Below are positions 42,439 through 52,050 of a DNA stretch of 64,000 nt, piece after piece. Source of the DNA: Massilia sp. WG5. GTDB lineage: Bacteria > Pseudomonadota > Gammaproteobacteria > Burkholderiales > Burkholderiaceae_D. The notes under the pieces were generated by a model that worked only from the letters and a program-made list of their open reading frames with translations, made no database searches and was not told where the DNA came from. The translations under genes were made by a program, and so were the position numbers. Numbering within the stretch: position 1 is the stretch's first letter; each line of letters begins with the position of its first letter. The DNA is taken from NCBI RefSeq assembly GCF_001412595.2, contig NZ_CP012640.2:2542001-2606000 (forward strand), written 5' to 3'.

Positions 42439-43710
42439 TCATCTTACCAGCATGGGCAATGCCGACAGCAGATACAGCACCACGCCGATCAGGCCGCCCA
42501 CCACGGTGCCATTGATGCGGATGAATTGCAGGTCCTTGCCGATGTTGAGCTCGACCTGCTCCGACATCTCGCGGCTGTCCCAGTGCTTGACGGTGTCGGC
42601 GATGTGGCTGGTCAGGAAGCCCGCGAACTCGGGCGCCGCGCCGCGCGCCGCCAGTTCCAGGTTCTCGTTGAGGGAAGCGCGCAAGGCCGGATCCTCGGCC
42701 AGCATGCGCCCGACCCAGGCGCCGGTCGCTTCCAGGCGCCGCCGCAGCACCGAATCTTCCTGGTCGAGGTCGGCCTTGATCCAGGCCTTCAGGTCGCTCC
42801 ACAGCGCGCCGAGGTAGCCGTTCAGGGTGTCGTCGCCGATCAGGTAGCGCTTGATGTCCTCGCCCTTTTCCTGGAAGGCCGGGTCGGCCTGCAGGCGCGC
42901 GATGAAGTCGGCGGTGAAGGCGTCGAAGCGCTGGCGCAGCGGATGCGCCGGATCCTCGCTGACGCGTTTCAGGATGCCGGCCGCCAGCTTGACCGTGAGG
43001 TCCGCGCCTTTCCTGCCGATGAGCTCCGAGGGCAGCATCTTTTCCATGAAAGCGTATTCCTCGCGCAGCCAGTCGACGATGCCCTGGGCGATGAAGGCCT
43101 GGGTTTCCTCGTTGGCGAGCAGTTTCGCCAGCTGGACGATGCCTTCGTCCAGCAGCTCCTGGTGGCGGCCGTCGCGGGTGACGCTTTCCAGGATCGTCCC
43201 GGCGGTCCTGGACAGGTCGACGCCCTGGATCATGCCGTGCACGGCGCGCCGCACGAAGTTCTGCACGGCGGCGTCCTCGATGAAGTCGAGCGCCCAGCCG
43301 GCCGTCTTCACCAGGTAGTGGCCCAGGCGTTCCGTGTTCTCCGGCTTGACCAGCCAGTCCGCCACTTTCTGCGCCGGATCGTGGCGCTGGATCAGGCGCA
43401 CGATCGAATCGGTGTCGAGGAATTTCTCGTGCACGAAGGCGGCCAGGTTGTCGGCGATGCGGTGCTTGTTGGCGGGGATGATCTCGGTGTGGCGCGAGAC
43501 GAAGGGAATCGGAATGCGCCGGAACAGCGCGGCGACCGCGAACCAGTCGGCCAGCGCGCCCACCATCGCGGCCTCGGCGAAGGCTTTCAGCAGGCCGCTC
43601 CACCAGTTCGGCGGCAGAAACAGGGAAATCACGAACAGCGCGCCGGCGCCGGCGAGGAAGGACAGCGCCAGCCGCTTCGACTGGCGCAATTCGGCTTGCT
43701 TGTTGTTCAT
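42439..43710 (-). CDS. DUF445 family membrane protein
   Basis: A 423-residue protein. An N-terminal pair of hydrophobic segments (FLAGAGALFVISLFLPPNWW and AFAEAAMVGALADWFAVAAL) leads into a long helical body with Ala/Leu/Glu heptads, and one last membrane segment ends it (VVGGLIGVVLYLLSALPMLV). ADWFAVAALFRRIPIPFVSRHTEIIP is the family hallmark. The function is unknown. Its topology suggests an inner-membrane protein with a large helical domain. Confidence 0.88.
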   Translation of the reverse strand: MNNKQAELRQSKRLALSFLAGAGALFVISLFLPPNWWSGLLKAFAEAAMVGALADWFAVAALFRRIPIPFVSRHTEIIPANKHRIADNLAAFVHEKFLDTDSIVRLIQRHDPAQKVADWLVKPENTERLGHYLVKTAGWALDFIEDAAVQNFVRRAVHGMIQGVDLSRTAGTILESVTRDGRHQELLDEGIVQLAKLLANEETQAFIAQGIVDWLREEYAFMEKMLPSELIGRKGADLTVKLAAGILKRVSEDPAHPLRQRFDAFTADFIARLQADPAFQEKGEDIKRYLIGDDTLNGYLGALWSDLKAWIKADLDQEDSVLRRRLEATGAWVGRMLAEDPALRASLNENLELAARGAAPEFAGFLTSHIADTVKHWDSREMSEQVELNIGKDLQFIRINGTVVGGLIGVVLYLLSALPMLVR

Positions 43711-43729
43711 GCGGCCATGTTAACCCGGC

Positions 43730-44881
43730 CTAGACGATCCCGGCGCGCTGCAGCGTCTCCACACTGGCCGCGCTCCAGCCCCAGTCCGCCAGCACCGCGG
43801 CGCCGTCCCGGCCCGGGCTCGAGGGCGCCGCGCCGAGCTCCGCCGCGGTGCGCGAGAAGCGCGGCGCCGGCGCCGGCTGGGTCACGCCGTCGCGTTCGAC
43901 AAAGGTGGCGCGCGCCGCATTGTGGGGATGCCGCGGCGCTTCCGCCATGTCGAGCACGGGCGCGAAGCAGACGTCGGTCCCCTCCAGCAGCGCGCACCAT
44001 TCGGCGCGCGTGCGGGTGGCGAACAGGTCGGCGAACTTGCGCTTCAGCTCGGGCCAGTCGGCCTGGCGCCACTGCTTGCCGAACTGCGGGTCGTCGACGC
44101 CGGCCAGCGCCAGCAACTGCGCATAGAACTGCGGTTCGATGGCGCCGATCGAGATGAACCTGCCGTCACGGCAGGCATAGCAGTCGTAGAAGGGCGCGCC
44201 GCCGTCGAGCAGGTTGGCTTCCCGTCCATCGCGCCAGGAGCCGAAGGCGCGCAGGCCGTACATCATCGCACCCAGCAGCGCGGAACCGTCCGTCATGGCG
44301 GCATCGACCACCTGGCCCTTGCCCGAGCTCTTCGCCTCCCAGGCGGCGCACATCACGCCGAAGGCCAGCATCATGGCGCCCCCGCCGAAGTCGCCGACCA
44401 GGTTCAGCGGCGGCGCCGGCGGACCGCCGGCCCGCCCCATCGCGTGCAGCATGCCGGACAGCGCCACGTAGTTCAGGTCGTGGCCGGCGGCCTGCGCCAG
44501 CGGCCCGGTCTGGCCCCAGCCGGTCACGCGGCCGTAGACCAGGCGCGGGTTGCGGTCCAGGCAGGGGTCGGGGCCGAGCCCGAGCCGCTCCATCACGCCG
44601 GGGCGGAAGCCTTCGACCAGCACGTCGGCCTTCGCCACCAGGTCGAGCAGCACCTGGCGCGCACGCGGGTCCTTCAGGTCCAGCGCCAGCGAACGCCGTC
44701 CGCGCGCCATCACGTCGAACTTCGTGCCCAGCATCGGATACGGGTTCGGCGCATTCGGATCGGGCTTGCGGTCGATGCGGATGACGTCCGCGCCCATATC
44801 GGCCAGCATCATCGCCGCAAAGGGGCAAGGGCCGATGCCGACCATCTCAATTACCTTCAGTCCGGATAAGGGTCCCGGCAT
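43730..44881 (-). CDS. Alpha-methylacyl-CoA racemase (CaiB/BaiF family)
   Basis: A 383-residue family III CoA-transferase-fold enzyme. It keeps the racemase catalytic triad: His134 in [12 protein letters not shown], Asp164 in [10 protein letters not shown] and Glu in [13 protein letters not shown]. This points to epimerisation of 2-methylacyl-CoA rather than CoA transfer. The start at ATG 44881 ([15 protein letters not shown]) is chosen because the upstream in-frame part is antisense to the neighbouring gene and lies across a repeat. With the acyl-CoA dehydrogenase and thiolase upstream it would serve breakdown of methyl-branched acyl-CoAs. Confidence 0.87.
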   Translation of the reverse strand: MPGPLSGLKVIEMVGIGPCPFAAMMLADMGADVIRIDRKPDPNAPNPYPMLGTKFDVMARGRRSLALDLKDPRARQVLLDLVAKADVLVEGFRPGVMERLGLGPDPCLDRNPRLVYGRVTGWGQTGPLAQAAGHDLNYVALSGMLHAMGRAGGPPAPPLNLVGDFGGGAMMLAFGVMCAAWEAKSSGKGQVVDAAMTDGSALLGAMMYGLRAFGSWRDGREANLLDGGAPFYDCYACRDGRFISIGAIEPQFYAQLLALAGVDDPQFGKQWRQADWPELKRKFADLFATRTRAEWCALLEGTDVCFAPVLDMAEAPRHPHNAARATFVERDGVTQPAPAPRFSRTAAELGAAPSSPGRDGAAVLADWGWSAASVETLQRAGIV

Positions 44882-44900
44882 GTATGTCTCCGTTGCGAAT

Positions 44901-44921
44901 GGTGGGCACGGGGTGCCCACC
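44901..44921. repeat. GTGGGCAC palindrome, second locus
   Basis: GGTGGGCAC-GGG-GTGCCCACC, perfect 9-base arms, the same unit as at 10409-10427. It lies in the 53-base gap between the acyl-CoA dehydrogenase and racemase genes. Confidence 0.75.
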
Positions 44922-44934
44922 TTCACATGTATCG

Positions 44935-46077
44935 TCACAAGGAACGGGCGATGATCTCTTTCATGATCTCGTTCGCGCCGCCGTAGATGCGTTGCACGCG
45001 GGCGTCGAGATACATCTGCGCGATCGGATACTCCAGCATGTAGCCGTAGCCGCCGAACAGCTGCACGCACTGGTCGACGATCTTGCACTGCAGGTCGGTG
45101 ATCCAGTACTTGGCCATCGAGGCCTGCACGGTGTCCATGCGGCCCTCGATCAGGTCCTGGATGCAGCGGTCGACGAACACGCGCGCAACGAAAGCCTCGG
45201 TCTTCGCCTCGGCCAGCACGAAGCGGGTGTTCTGCATCTCGATCAGGGCCTGGCCGAAGGCCTTGCGCTCCTTCGCGTGCTCGACCGTCAGCTTGATGGC
45301 GCGCTCGATCGAGGCCACGCCGCACACGCCGACGATGGTGCGCTCGTAGGGCAGTTCCGTCATCAGCTGGGCAAAACCGCGTCCCGGATCAAAGCCCAGC
45401 ACGTTCTGCGCCGGCACGTGGACGTCGTCGAAGAACAGCTCGCAGGTGTCCTGGCCCTTCTGCCCGACCTTGTCCAGGATGCGGCCGACCCTGAAGCCGG
45501 GATTCTCACGGGTCTCCACCAGCATCAGAGAGACCCCCTTGGCGCCCGCGGCCGGGTCGGTCTTGGCGACCACCAGGACCAGGTCGGCCATGTAGCCGTT
45601 CGAGATGAAGGTCTTGGAGCCGTTCAGGCGATAGCCGTCGGCGTCGCGGATGGCGGTGCTGCGGATGCCCTTCAGGTCGGAGCCGGCGCCGGGCTCGGAC
45701 ATGGCGATCGCCGCGATCATCTCGCCGCGCGCCATGCGCGGCAGGTATTTGTATTTCTGTTCTTCGGTGCCCTGGTTCAGCAGGTAATGCGCGACGATGG
45801 CGTGCACGTGCAGGCCGAAGGCGGTGTCGCCGGCATAGGAGAGCTCTTCGAACACCACGCACTGGTGGGCGAAGCTGCCGCCCGAGCCGCCGTATTCCTC
45901 GGGGATGTCGGCCAGCAGCAGGCCCATCTCGCCGGCCTTGCACCAGACCTCGCGGTCGACGTGCTGCTGTTCGCGCCAGCGCTGCTGGTGCGGATTGACT
46001 TCGTGGTCGACGAAGCGGCGCACGGCGTCGCGAAAGCCCTCGAGCTCGGCGTCCATCCAGGGTGAGACGTAGTCCAT
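44935..46077 (-). CDS. Acyl-CoA dehydrogenase
   Basis: A 380-residue FAD enzyme that oxidises acyl-CoA to the 2-enoyl-CoA. It shows the usual three parts: an N-terminal helical domain, a middle beta domain with [42 protein letters not shown] and [15 protein letters not shown], and a C-terminal helical domain with the FAD-binding [20 protein letters not shown] and [18 protein letters not shown]. The substrate is not clear by eye. It is 13 bases downstream of the thiolase gene in a probable operon with the racemase. Confidence 0.93.
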   Translation of the reverse strand: MDYVSPWMDAELEGFRDAVRRFVDHEVNPHQQRWREQQHVDREVWCKAGEMGLLLADIPEEYGGSGGSFAHQCVVFEELSYAGDTAFGLHVHAIVAHYLLNQGTEEQKYKYLPRMARGEMIAAIAMSEPGAGSDLKGIRSTAIRDADGYRLNGSKTFISNGYMADLVLVVAKTDPAAGAKGVSLMLVETRENPGFRVGRILDKVGQKGQDTCELFFDDVHVPAQNVLGFDPGRGFAQLMTELPYERTIVGVCGVASIERAIKLTVEHAKERKAFGQALIEMQNTRFVLAEAKTEAFVARVFVDRCIQDLIEGRMDTVQASMAKYWITDLQCKIVDQCVQLFGGYGYMLEYPIAQMYLDARVQRIYGGANEIMKEIIARSL

Positions 46078-46090
46078 ATCTGCCCTCCCC

Positions 46091-47272
46091 TCAGACGCGG
46101 TACATGGTGACGACGCAGGCGCCGCCCAGGCCCAGGTTGTGCTGCAGCGCGACCCGCGCGCCCTCGACCTGGCGCGCGCCCGCGCTGCCGCGCAGCTGGT
46201 GGGTCAGCTCGAAGCATTGCGCCAGGCCGGTAGCGCCCAGCGGGTGGCCCTTCGAGAGCAGGCCGCCGGAGGGATTCGTCACCACCTGGCCGCCGTAGGT
46301 GTTGTCGCCTTCGACGATGAATTTGTCGGCGCCGCCTTCCGGGCACAGGCCCAGGGCTTCGTAGGTGATCAGTTCATTGTGGGCGAAGCAGTCGTGCAGT
46401 TCGACCACGTCGAGGTCTTCGGGGCCGATGCCGGCCTGGGCGTAGACTTTCTGCGCCGCTTCCCTGCTCATGTCGTAGCCGACCAGGCGCATCATGTCGC
46501 CCGCCTCGAAGGTGCCGGGACGGTCGGTGGTCATGGCCTGGGCGGCGATGTGGACGTCGGCGCGCAAGCCATGCCTGCGTGCGAAAGCTTCCGAGACCAG
46601 CACCGCGGCCGCGGCGCCGCAGGTCGGCGGGCAGGCCATCAGGCGGGTCATCACGCCGGGCCAGATCGCGGGCGCGTCCAGCACGTCCTGTTCGCTCACC
46701 TCCTTGCGGAACAGGGCCAGCGGGTTGTTGACGGCATGGCGGCTGGCCTTGGCGCGGATGCGGGCGAAGGCGGCCAGCGGGGTGCCGTACTTTTCCATGT
46801 GCGCCAGGCCGGCGCCGCCGAAGTAGCGCAGGGCCAGCGGGATCTCCGGCTTGCCGACCAGGCGGTCGGTGACGGCGTCGAAGTCGTCGAAAGGCGCGGG
46901 GCGGTCGGTGAACACCGAGGCCAGGGCGCCGGGGCTCATCTGCTCGAAGCCCAGCACCAGCACGCACTCCAGAGCGCCGCTGGCTACCGCCTGGCGCGCC
47001 AGGTACAGCGCGGTCGAGCCGGTCGAGCAGTTGTTGTTGACGTTGACGATCGGGATGCCGGTCATGCCGACGCCATACAGCGCCTTCTGGCCGCAGGTCG
47101 AGTCGCCGTAGACGTAGCCGACGTAGGCCTGCTCGACCTCTTCGTAGGCGATGCCCGCGTCTTCCAGCGCGGCGCGGGCGGCCAGCGCGCCCATCTCGTG
47201 GTAAGGGGCGCTCGCGCCCGGCTTGGCGAAGGGGATCATGCCCACGCCGCTGACGAATACTTTCTGGCTCAT
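46091..47272 (-). CDS. Thiolase family protein (SCP-x type, lipid-transfer thiolase)
   Basis: A 393-residue thiolase-fold enzyme of the sterol-carrier-protein-x group, which splits branched 3-oxoacyl-CoAs. The nucleophile Cys is in VNNNCSTGSTALYLA, the His in ELHDCFAHNELITYEALGLC, and NPSGGLLSKGHPLGATGLAQ and NLGLGGACVVTMYRV end the protein. Only the thiolase part is present, with no SCP2 domain. It is the first gene of the racemase-dehydrogenase-thiolase set and divergent from a TetR regulator. Confidence 0.9.
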   Translation of the reverse strand: MSQKVFVSGVGMIPFAKPGASAPYHEMGALAARAALEDAGIAYEEVEQAYVGYVYGDSTCGQKALYGVGMTGIPIVNVNNNCSTGSTALYLARQAVASGALECVLVLGFEQMSPGALASVFTDRPAPFDDFDAVTDRLVGKPEIPLALRYFGGAGLAHMEKYGTPLAAFARIRAKASRHAVNNPLALFRKEVSEQDVLDAPAIWPGVMTRLMACPPTCGAAAAVLVSEAFARRHGLRADVHIAAQAMTTDRPGTFEAGDMMRLVGYDMSREAAQKVYAQAGIGPEDLDVVELHDCFAHNELITYEALGLCPEGGADKFIVEGDNTYGGQVVTNPSGGLLSKGHPLGATGLAQCFELTHQLRGSAGARQVEGARVALQHNLGLGGACVVTMYRV

Positions 47273-47317
47273 GCCTGTCTCCTTTGTTTTTCAGGTCACC
47301 CGACCTAGTTTCAGACA

Positions 47318-47353
47318 ATTATAGGTCAACTGTACTAGTCGATAAAGTATAAT
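47318..47353. promoter_or_regulatory. Facing divergent promoters of the thiolase and TetR genes
   Basis: TATAAT occurs on the plus strand at 47348-47353 and on the minus strand at 47318-47323. The plus-strand box ends 7 bases before the tetR ATG, predicting a leaderless message. CGACCTAGT (47291-47299) and ACTAGTCG (47335-47342) are near-matching inverted arms around the minus-strand box and could form the TetR operator. Confidence 0.55.
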
Positions 47354-47360
47354 CGCCAAC

Positions 47361-47996
47361 ATGGAAACGCTACTCGACAGCACCCTCAGGAACAAGGTCT
47401 CCGGCACCACCGAAAAGGGCCTGGGCCGGGCCCAGGACATCCTGCAGGCGGCCCGCGCCCTGCTCGCCGCCGAAGGCTATGCCGGGCTGTCGATGCGGCG
47501 CGTGGCCCAGGAGGCCGGCATGAGCCTGTCGAACGTGCAGCACTATTACGGCAGCAAGGACCAGTTGCTGGAAGCCCTGCTGCTGACCACCATGGATGCG
47601 TTCCAGGCGAGGATGGACGGCATTGCCGCGGCCATGAGCGAGCGCTCCCAGCTGGAGCGCTTCCTGTCCACGGTCGACATGTTCCTGGAAGAGATCACCG
47701 ATCCGGTCATCCACGCCCTGTTCTTCGAGATCTGGGCGCTGGCCTCGCGCAATCCCTTTGCCTCGCAGTTGATGGACAGGATGCTGGGGCGCGAGCGCAA
47801 GACCGTCTATAACATGATCCGCGGCCTGAACCCGGCCATCTCGGATGAGGAAACCATGCAGCGCGCGATCCTGATGGTGGCGCAGGTAGAGGGCCTGATG
47901 CTGTTCCGGCTCGACAAGGACCGCCGCCGCGCCCAGTTCGATGCGGTGCGGGCGTCGCTGCGCAAATCTTTGCTTACTCTGGCAACGATGCCCTGA
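47361..47996 (+). CDS. TetR family transcriptional regulator
   Basis: A 211-residue repressor-type protein. The N-terminal helix-turn-helix is ILQAARALLAAEGYAGLSMRRVAQEAGMSLSNVQHYYGSKDQLLEALL at about residues 28-75. The remainder is the helical ligand and dimer domain. Divergence from the acyl-CoA genes suggests that it represses them and releases on an acyl-CoA. No ribosome-binding site precedes the ATG. Confidence 0.92.
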   Translation: METLLDSTLRNKVSGTTEKGLGRAQDILQAARALLAAEGYAGLSMRRVAQEAGMSLSNVQHYYGSKDQLLEALLLTTMDAFQARMDGIAAAMSERSQLERFLSTVDMFLEEITDPVIHALFFEIWALASRNPFASQLMDRMLGRERKTVYNMIRGLNPAISDEETMQRAILMVAQVEGLMLFRLDKDRRRAQFDAVRASLRKSLLTLATMP

Positions 47997-48095
47997 TCCG
48001 CCGCTATCTGCCGCGTTCCCGGCAGAAAACCCCGCGATCTGCCGCGATGTCGCTTATACTGGACAGGTTTATCTTGTCAAGGAGGCCACGTCCGC

Positions 48096-49802
48096 ATGCA
48101 CCACAACATCAGCCTGATCACCACCATCGCCGCCGCCCTCGGCTTCGGCCTGCTGTTCGGCATGCTCGCCGTGCGGCTGCGGCTGCCGGCCCTGGTCGGC
48201 TATCTCGCCGCCGGCGTTCTGATCGGTCCGGCCACGCCGGGCTTCGTGGCCGACGTCGCGCTCGCCTCCCAATTGGCCGAGATCGGCGTGATGCTGCTGA
48301 TGTTCGGGGTCGGCCTGCACTTCTCGCTCGACGACCTGCTGGAGGTGAAAGGCATCGCCCTGCCCGGCGCGGTGCTGCAGATCGCCGTGGCCACGCTGAT
48401 GGGTATGGGGGTCAGCCACTTGTGGGGCTGGGGCCTGGGCGCGGGCCTGGTGTTCGGCCTGGCGCTGTCGGTGGCCAGCACGGTGGTGCTGCTGCGCGCG
48501 CTCGAAGACCGCGGCCAGCTCGACTCCTTCAACGGCCGCATCGCGGTGGGCTGGCTGGTGGTCGAGGACCTGGTCACGGTGCTGGTGCTGGTGCTGCTGC
48601 CGGCGCTGGCCGGTCCATTGGGCGGCAATGCGCCCGGCGGCCATGGCGCCGGCGATTCGCTGTGGCTGGCGCTCGGCAAGACCCTGCTGTCGGTGGGCGC
48701 CTTCGTCGCCTTCATGCTGCTGGTCGGCCGCAAGCTCTTCCCCTGGTTCCTGTGGCGCGTGGCCAAGACCGGCTCGCGCGAGCTGTTCACGCTGGCGGTG
48801 ATCGCCGCCGCGGTCGGCATCGCCTACGGCTCGTCGGAACTGTTCGGCGTCTCGTTCGCGCTGGGCGCTTTCTTTGCCGGCATGGTGCTGCGCGAATCGG
48901 CGCTCTCGCACCGCGCTGCCGAGGAAACCCTGCCGCTGCGCGACGCGTTCTCGGTGCTGTTCTTCGTCTCGGTCGGCATGCTGTTCGACCCGCGCGTGCT
49001 GGTCGAGCATCCGCTCGAGCTGCTGGCGGTGGTCGCGATCATCCTGTTCGGCAAATCGCTGGCCGCCTTCATCCTGGTGCTGGCGCTGCGCTATCCGCTC
49101 AACACGGCGATCACGGTGTCGGCCAGCCTGGCCCAGATCGGCGAGTTCTCCTTCATCCTGGCTGCGCTGGGCATGTCGCTGGGCCTGTTGCCGGACCTCG
49201 GCCAGAACCTGATCCTGGCCGGCGCCATCATCTCGATCGCGGTGAACCCGCTGATGTTCAAGGCGATCAATCCGCTGCAGGAATGGCTGCGTTCGAAGTC
49301 GGACCTGGCGCGCAGGCTGGAGCGCTCCGCCGACCCGCTGGCCGAGCTGCCGATGACGGTCACGCACGAGCGCCTGACCGGCCAGGTGGTGCTGGTCGGC
49401 TACGGCCGCGTGGGCAAGCGCATCGCCCTGGAGCTGAGCAGGCAGGGCGTGCACTACGTGGTGGCGGAACAGAACCGCGAGATGGTCGAGGAGCTGCGCC
49501 GCCATGACCAGCCGGCCGTGGCCGGCAACGCCGCCGATCCGGCGGTGCTGATCCAGGCCCACATCGCGCGCGCCGCGATGCTGGTGATCGCCACCCCGGA
49601 CACCTTCCACGTGCGCGCCATGGTCGAGACGGCGAAGGCCCTCAACCCGCACATCCGCATCCTGGTGCGCAGCCACAACGAGGAAGAGGCGCGCCTGCTG
49701 CGCGAAGAAACCGGCGGCACCGTCTTCATCGGCGAACACGAACTGGCGGGCAGCATGACCCGCCATGTGCTGGATGGTCTGGCGGAAGCGCCGGCGCACT
49801 GA
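48096..49802 (+). CDS. CPA2 family cation:proton antiporter with TrkA-N domain (YbaL/KefC-like)
   Basis: A 568-residue protein. About 12 membrane segments cover residues 1-395, with family motifs GYLAAGVLIGPATPGF, LMFGVGLHFSLDDL, LSVASTVVLLRALEDRGQLD and FGVSFALGAFFAGMVLRESA. A cytosolic Rossmann TrkA-N domain follows (VVLVGYGRVGKRIALELSRQ), which binds nucleotide and gates transport. It is closest in layout to YbaL. The ion is probably K+ or Na+ but is not determined. A TATACT at 48055-48060 may be its -10. Confidence 0.92.
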   Translation: MHHNISLITTIAAALGFGLLFGMLAVRLRLPALVGYLAAGVLIGPATPGFVADVALASQLAEIGVMLLMFGVGLHFSLDDLLEVKGIALPGAVLQIAVATLMGMGVSHLWGWGLGAGLVFGLALSVASTVVLLRALEDRGQLDSFNGRIAVGWLVVEDLVTVLVLVLLPALAGPLGGNAPGGHGAGDSLWLALGKTLLSVGAFVAFMLLVGRKLFPWFLWRVAKTGSRELFTLAVIAAAVGIAYGSSELFGVSFALGAFFAGMVLRESALSHRAAEETLPLRDAFSVLFFVSVGMLFDPRVLVEHPLELLAVVAIILFGKSLAAFILVLALRYPLNTAITVSASLAQIGEFSFILAALGMSLGLLPDLGQNLILAGAIISIAVNPLMFKAINPLQEWLRSKSDLARRLERSADPLAELPMTVTHERLTGQVVLVGYGRVGKRIALELSRQGVHYVVAEQNREMVEELRRHDQPAVAGNAADPAVLIQAHIARAAMLVIATPDTFHVRAMVETAKALNPHIRILVRSHNEEEARLLREETGGTVFIGEHELAGSMTRHVLDGLAEAPAH

Positions 49803-49886
49803 GCGTCCGCGGGCCGCCGTCGCCGGCCCAGGCGTGCGTGGCGGATTCTTGTCGTCTTGTACAGTGGTTCCTCAGCCACTGCCGGG

Positions 49887-51983
49887 ATGTCCGGATCCGA
49901 CGACATGCAGCATGACCGCCACCTGTTTGCCTACCTGAGCGAGCGCCTGCTCGCCTCCGATCCCGCGCTCGAGCGGCTGCGCGGCGGCCTGCGCGCCGTG
50001 CTCACCGCCGGCATCTCCGCCGCCCTGTTCCTGCTCCTGACCCGCCTGCTGGGCCTGAAGTACGAGCTGTCCCTGGGCGGCATCGTGGTGCCGATGATCG
50101 CCGCCGTCGCCCTGCCGGATGCCGGGCGCCGCCAGCAGCAGGTGACGATGGCCTGGGTGCCGGTGGTCGCCAGCGCGATGCTGGTGCTGGGCAGCCTGGT
50201 GTCCGGCAATCCATGGCTGAGCGGGGGCTGCTTCCTGCTGACCATCTTCGCGGCCTTCCAGGTGCGCCGCTTCGGCCCGCGCGCCGGCGGCCTGGGCACG
50301 ATCGCCTACCAGTCCTTCTTCTACGCCCTGCTGCTCAAGGTGCCGCCTGCGAAGGCGCAGTGGGTTCCGCTGTTCGTGTTCATCGGCTGCGCCATCGCCT
50401 TCGGCATCCGGTTCTGGCTCGTGCCGGAGCATCCCGGCCGCATGCTGCGCAGCGAGCTGCGCGCCTGGCGCGCCCGCATCGCCGTGCTGCTGCATGATCT
50501 CGCGCGCCGCCTCGAACATGGCGGCAAGGCTGCGGACAAGCGCATCGAGTCCCACCTGGCGGCCCTGAACGAACAGTCGCTCGGACTGGAATCGCGGCTC
50601 GCCGATTTCGCGAAGGCGCCGGAACACGGCGATGCCGCCGCCTTGCGCGATGAGGTGCTGCACGGCGAGCTGGCGGCGGAAGCCGTCGACGCGGCCGCGC
50701 GCGGCGCGGGCGGCGCCGCCGAACCGGACCGGCAGCGGCTTGTGGAGGGCTTGCGCGCGCTGGCGCACCAGGTCGGCCACGAGCATGCGATCGATCCTGC
50801 CGCCTGGGCTGCGCGGCACGAACCCGGCGCCGGCGCACTGCCCGAGGCGCTGCGCTGGCGGTTGCGCCGGGCGCTCGAGTCGCTGGCCAGCCTGCCCTCG
50901 CTGCGCCGACCCTTGCCGGCCATGTGCGACGAGCGCCAGCCTGCGCCTGCCTCCGCACCAGGCGGCGCGGGCAGCACGGACCAGGGCTGGCCGGACGACA
51001 GCACCCGGCGCGCCCTGCAGGCTTGCGCGGCCGCGCTGGGCGCGCTGCTGGCCGGACACGCGCTGTCGGCGGACCACTGGTTCTGGGCGGTATTCGCTTC
51101 CTTCGTGGTGTTCGCGCGCACGGCCACGGTCGGGCAGACCCTGTCGGGTGCATGGCGGCAGATCCTCGCCACGGTCGGCGGCGTTTGCGTCGGCATCGCG
51201 GCGGCGGAACTGGTGCACGGCAACCGCGGCGTCGAGCTGTCGCTGCTGTTCGTCTTCATCGCGGCCGGCTTCTACGCCTTCCACGGGCTGCAGAACGTCT
51301 ACACGGTGCTGCTGAGCGCCATGCTGGCCATGCTGTACGAACTGATGGGGATGGACAGCGAAGGCCTGCTGCTGCTCAGGCTCGAGGAAACCGCGATCGG
51401 CGCGCTCAGCGCCATCCTCGCCGCCCGCCTGGTGTTCCCGGTCCATACCCGCGATGAATCCGCGAGCAAGAGCGCCGGACTGCTGCGGGCGGCGGGCAAG
51501 CTGTTGAGCGCCGTCTGGAGCGACCCGCAAGCTGCAAGCTTATCCACGGCGCGACGCGAGGCGATGCGCGAACTGGACCGCAAGCGGGAGGCGCTGCGCA
51601 AGGCGCTCGGCCCGGTCACCGGGACGGACTATCCGGGCTCGAAGGACAACCGCCGCGAACACGTGGCGCGGCTGGCGCGCATCGCCTACTGCGTGCGCCA
51701 TGCCTGCGCGGTAGCGCTCTACCATGCGCCGCGGCTGGCGCAAGCGGCATCCCTGCGCGACGCCGCCGACGTGCTGGCGCCGCGGCTGGAGGACTCGGCC
51801 GCGCTGCTCGAATCGCCGGAACGGCGCAAGCAGCCGCAGGCGGCCTTGCCGGCGCTGGCGCCGCCCGCGGTGGACGAGGACGCCGACGCCATCCCGGCCC
51901 GGCTCGCCGCCCGCTGGATGCAGGAGACCGACGACGCCCTGCGCGCGCTGCGCGACGAGCTGCCGGCGCCAGGTAAACCATGA
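49887..51983 (+). CDS. FUSC family inner-membrane protein
   Basis: A 698-residue protein in two similar halves. Each has a bundle of hydrophobic segments (about 35-160: AGISAALFLLLTRLLG, VVASAMLVLGSLVSGN; about 360-520: AAALGALLAGHALSADHWFW, AIGALSAILAARLVF) followed by a cytosolic helical region. This is the layout of the fusaric acid resistance/AaeB-YccS group. No adaptor partner is adjacent. ATG 49887 is preferred over an upstream TTG, and ATG 49905 (MQHDRHLF) is also possible. The 3' end is convergent with the FtsH-like gene. Confidence 0.82.
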   Translation: MSGSDDMQHDRHLFAYLSERLLASDPALERLRGGLRAVLTAGISAALFLLLTRLLGLKYELSLGGIVVPMIAAVALPDAGRRQQQVTMAWVPVVASAMLVLGSLVSGNPWLSGGCFLLTIFAAFQVRRFGPRAGGLGTIAYQSFFYALLLKVPPAKAQWVPLFVFIGCAIAFGIRFWLVPEHPGRMLRSELRAWRARIAVLLHDLARRLEHGGKAADKRIESHLAALNEQSLGLESRLADFAKAPEHGDAAALRDEVLHGELAAEAVDAAARGAGGAAEPDRQRLVEGLRALAHQVGHEHAIDPAAWAARHEPGAGALPEALRWRLRRALESLASLPSLRRPLPAMCDERQPAPASAPGGAGSTDQGWPDDSTRRALQACAAALGALLAGHALSADHWFWAVFASFVVFARTATVGQTLSGAWRQILATVGGVCVGIAAAELVHGNRGVELSLLFVFIAAGFYAFHGLQNVYTVLLSAMLAMLYELMGMDSEGLLLLRLEETAIGALSAILAARLVFPVHTRDESASKSAGLLRAAGKLLSAVWSDPQAASLSTARREAMRELDRKREALRKALGPVTGTDYPGSKDNRREHVARLARIAYCVRHACAVALYHAPRLAQAASLRDAADVLAPRLEDSAALLESPERRKQPQAALPALAPPAVDEDADAIPARLAARWMQETDDALRALRDELPAPGKP

Positions 51984-51993
51984 AAGCGGCCAT

Positions 51994-52022
51994 AAAAAAA
52001 CGGCGGACATCGCTGTCCGCCG
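51994..52022 (-). terminator. Terminator of the FtsH-like gene
   Basis: On the minus strand CGGCGGACA/TGTCCGCCG, a perfect 9-bp stem with a 4-base loop, is followed by seven T (51994-52000). It starts about 28 bases after the stop codon at 52051. Confidence 0.88.
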
Positions 52023-52050
52023 CTTCATTCATTGCTGCCGTCGATCGCGA

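Noticed and set aside
43730..45325. 531-codon version of the racemase
   Set aside because: The extra N-terminal part is antisense-type sequence within the acyl-CoA dehydrogenase gene and a repeat. The family start is at 44881.
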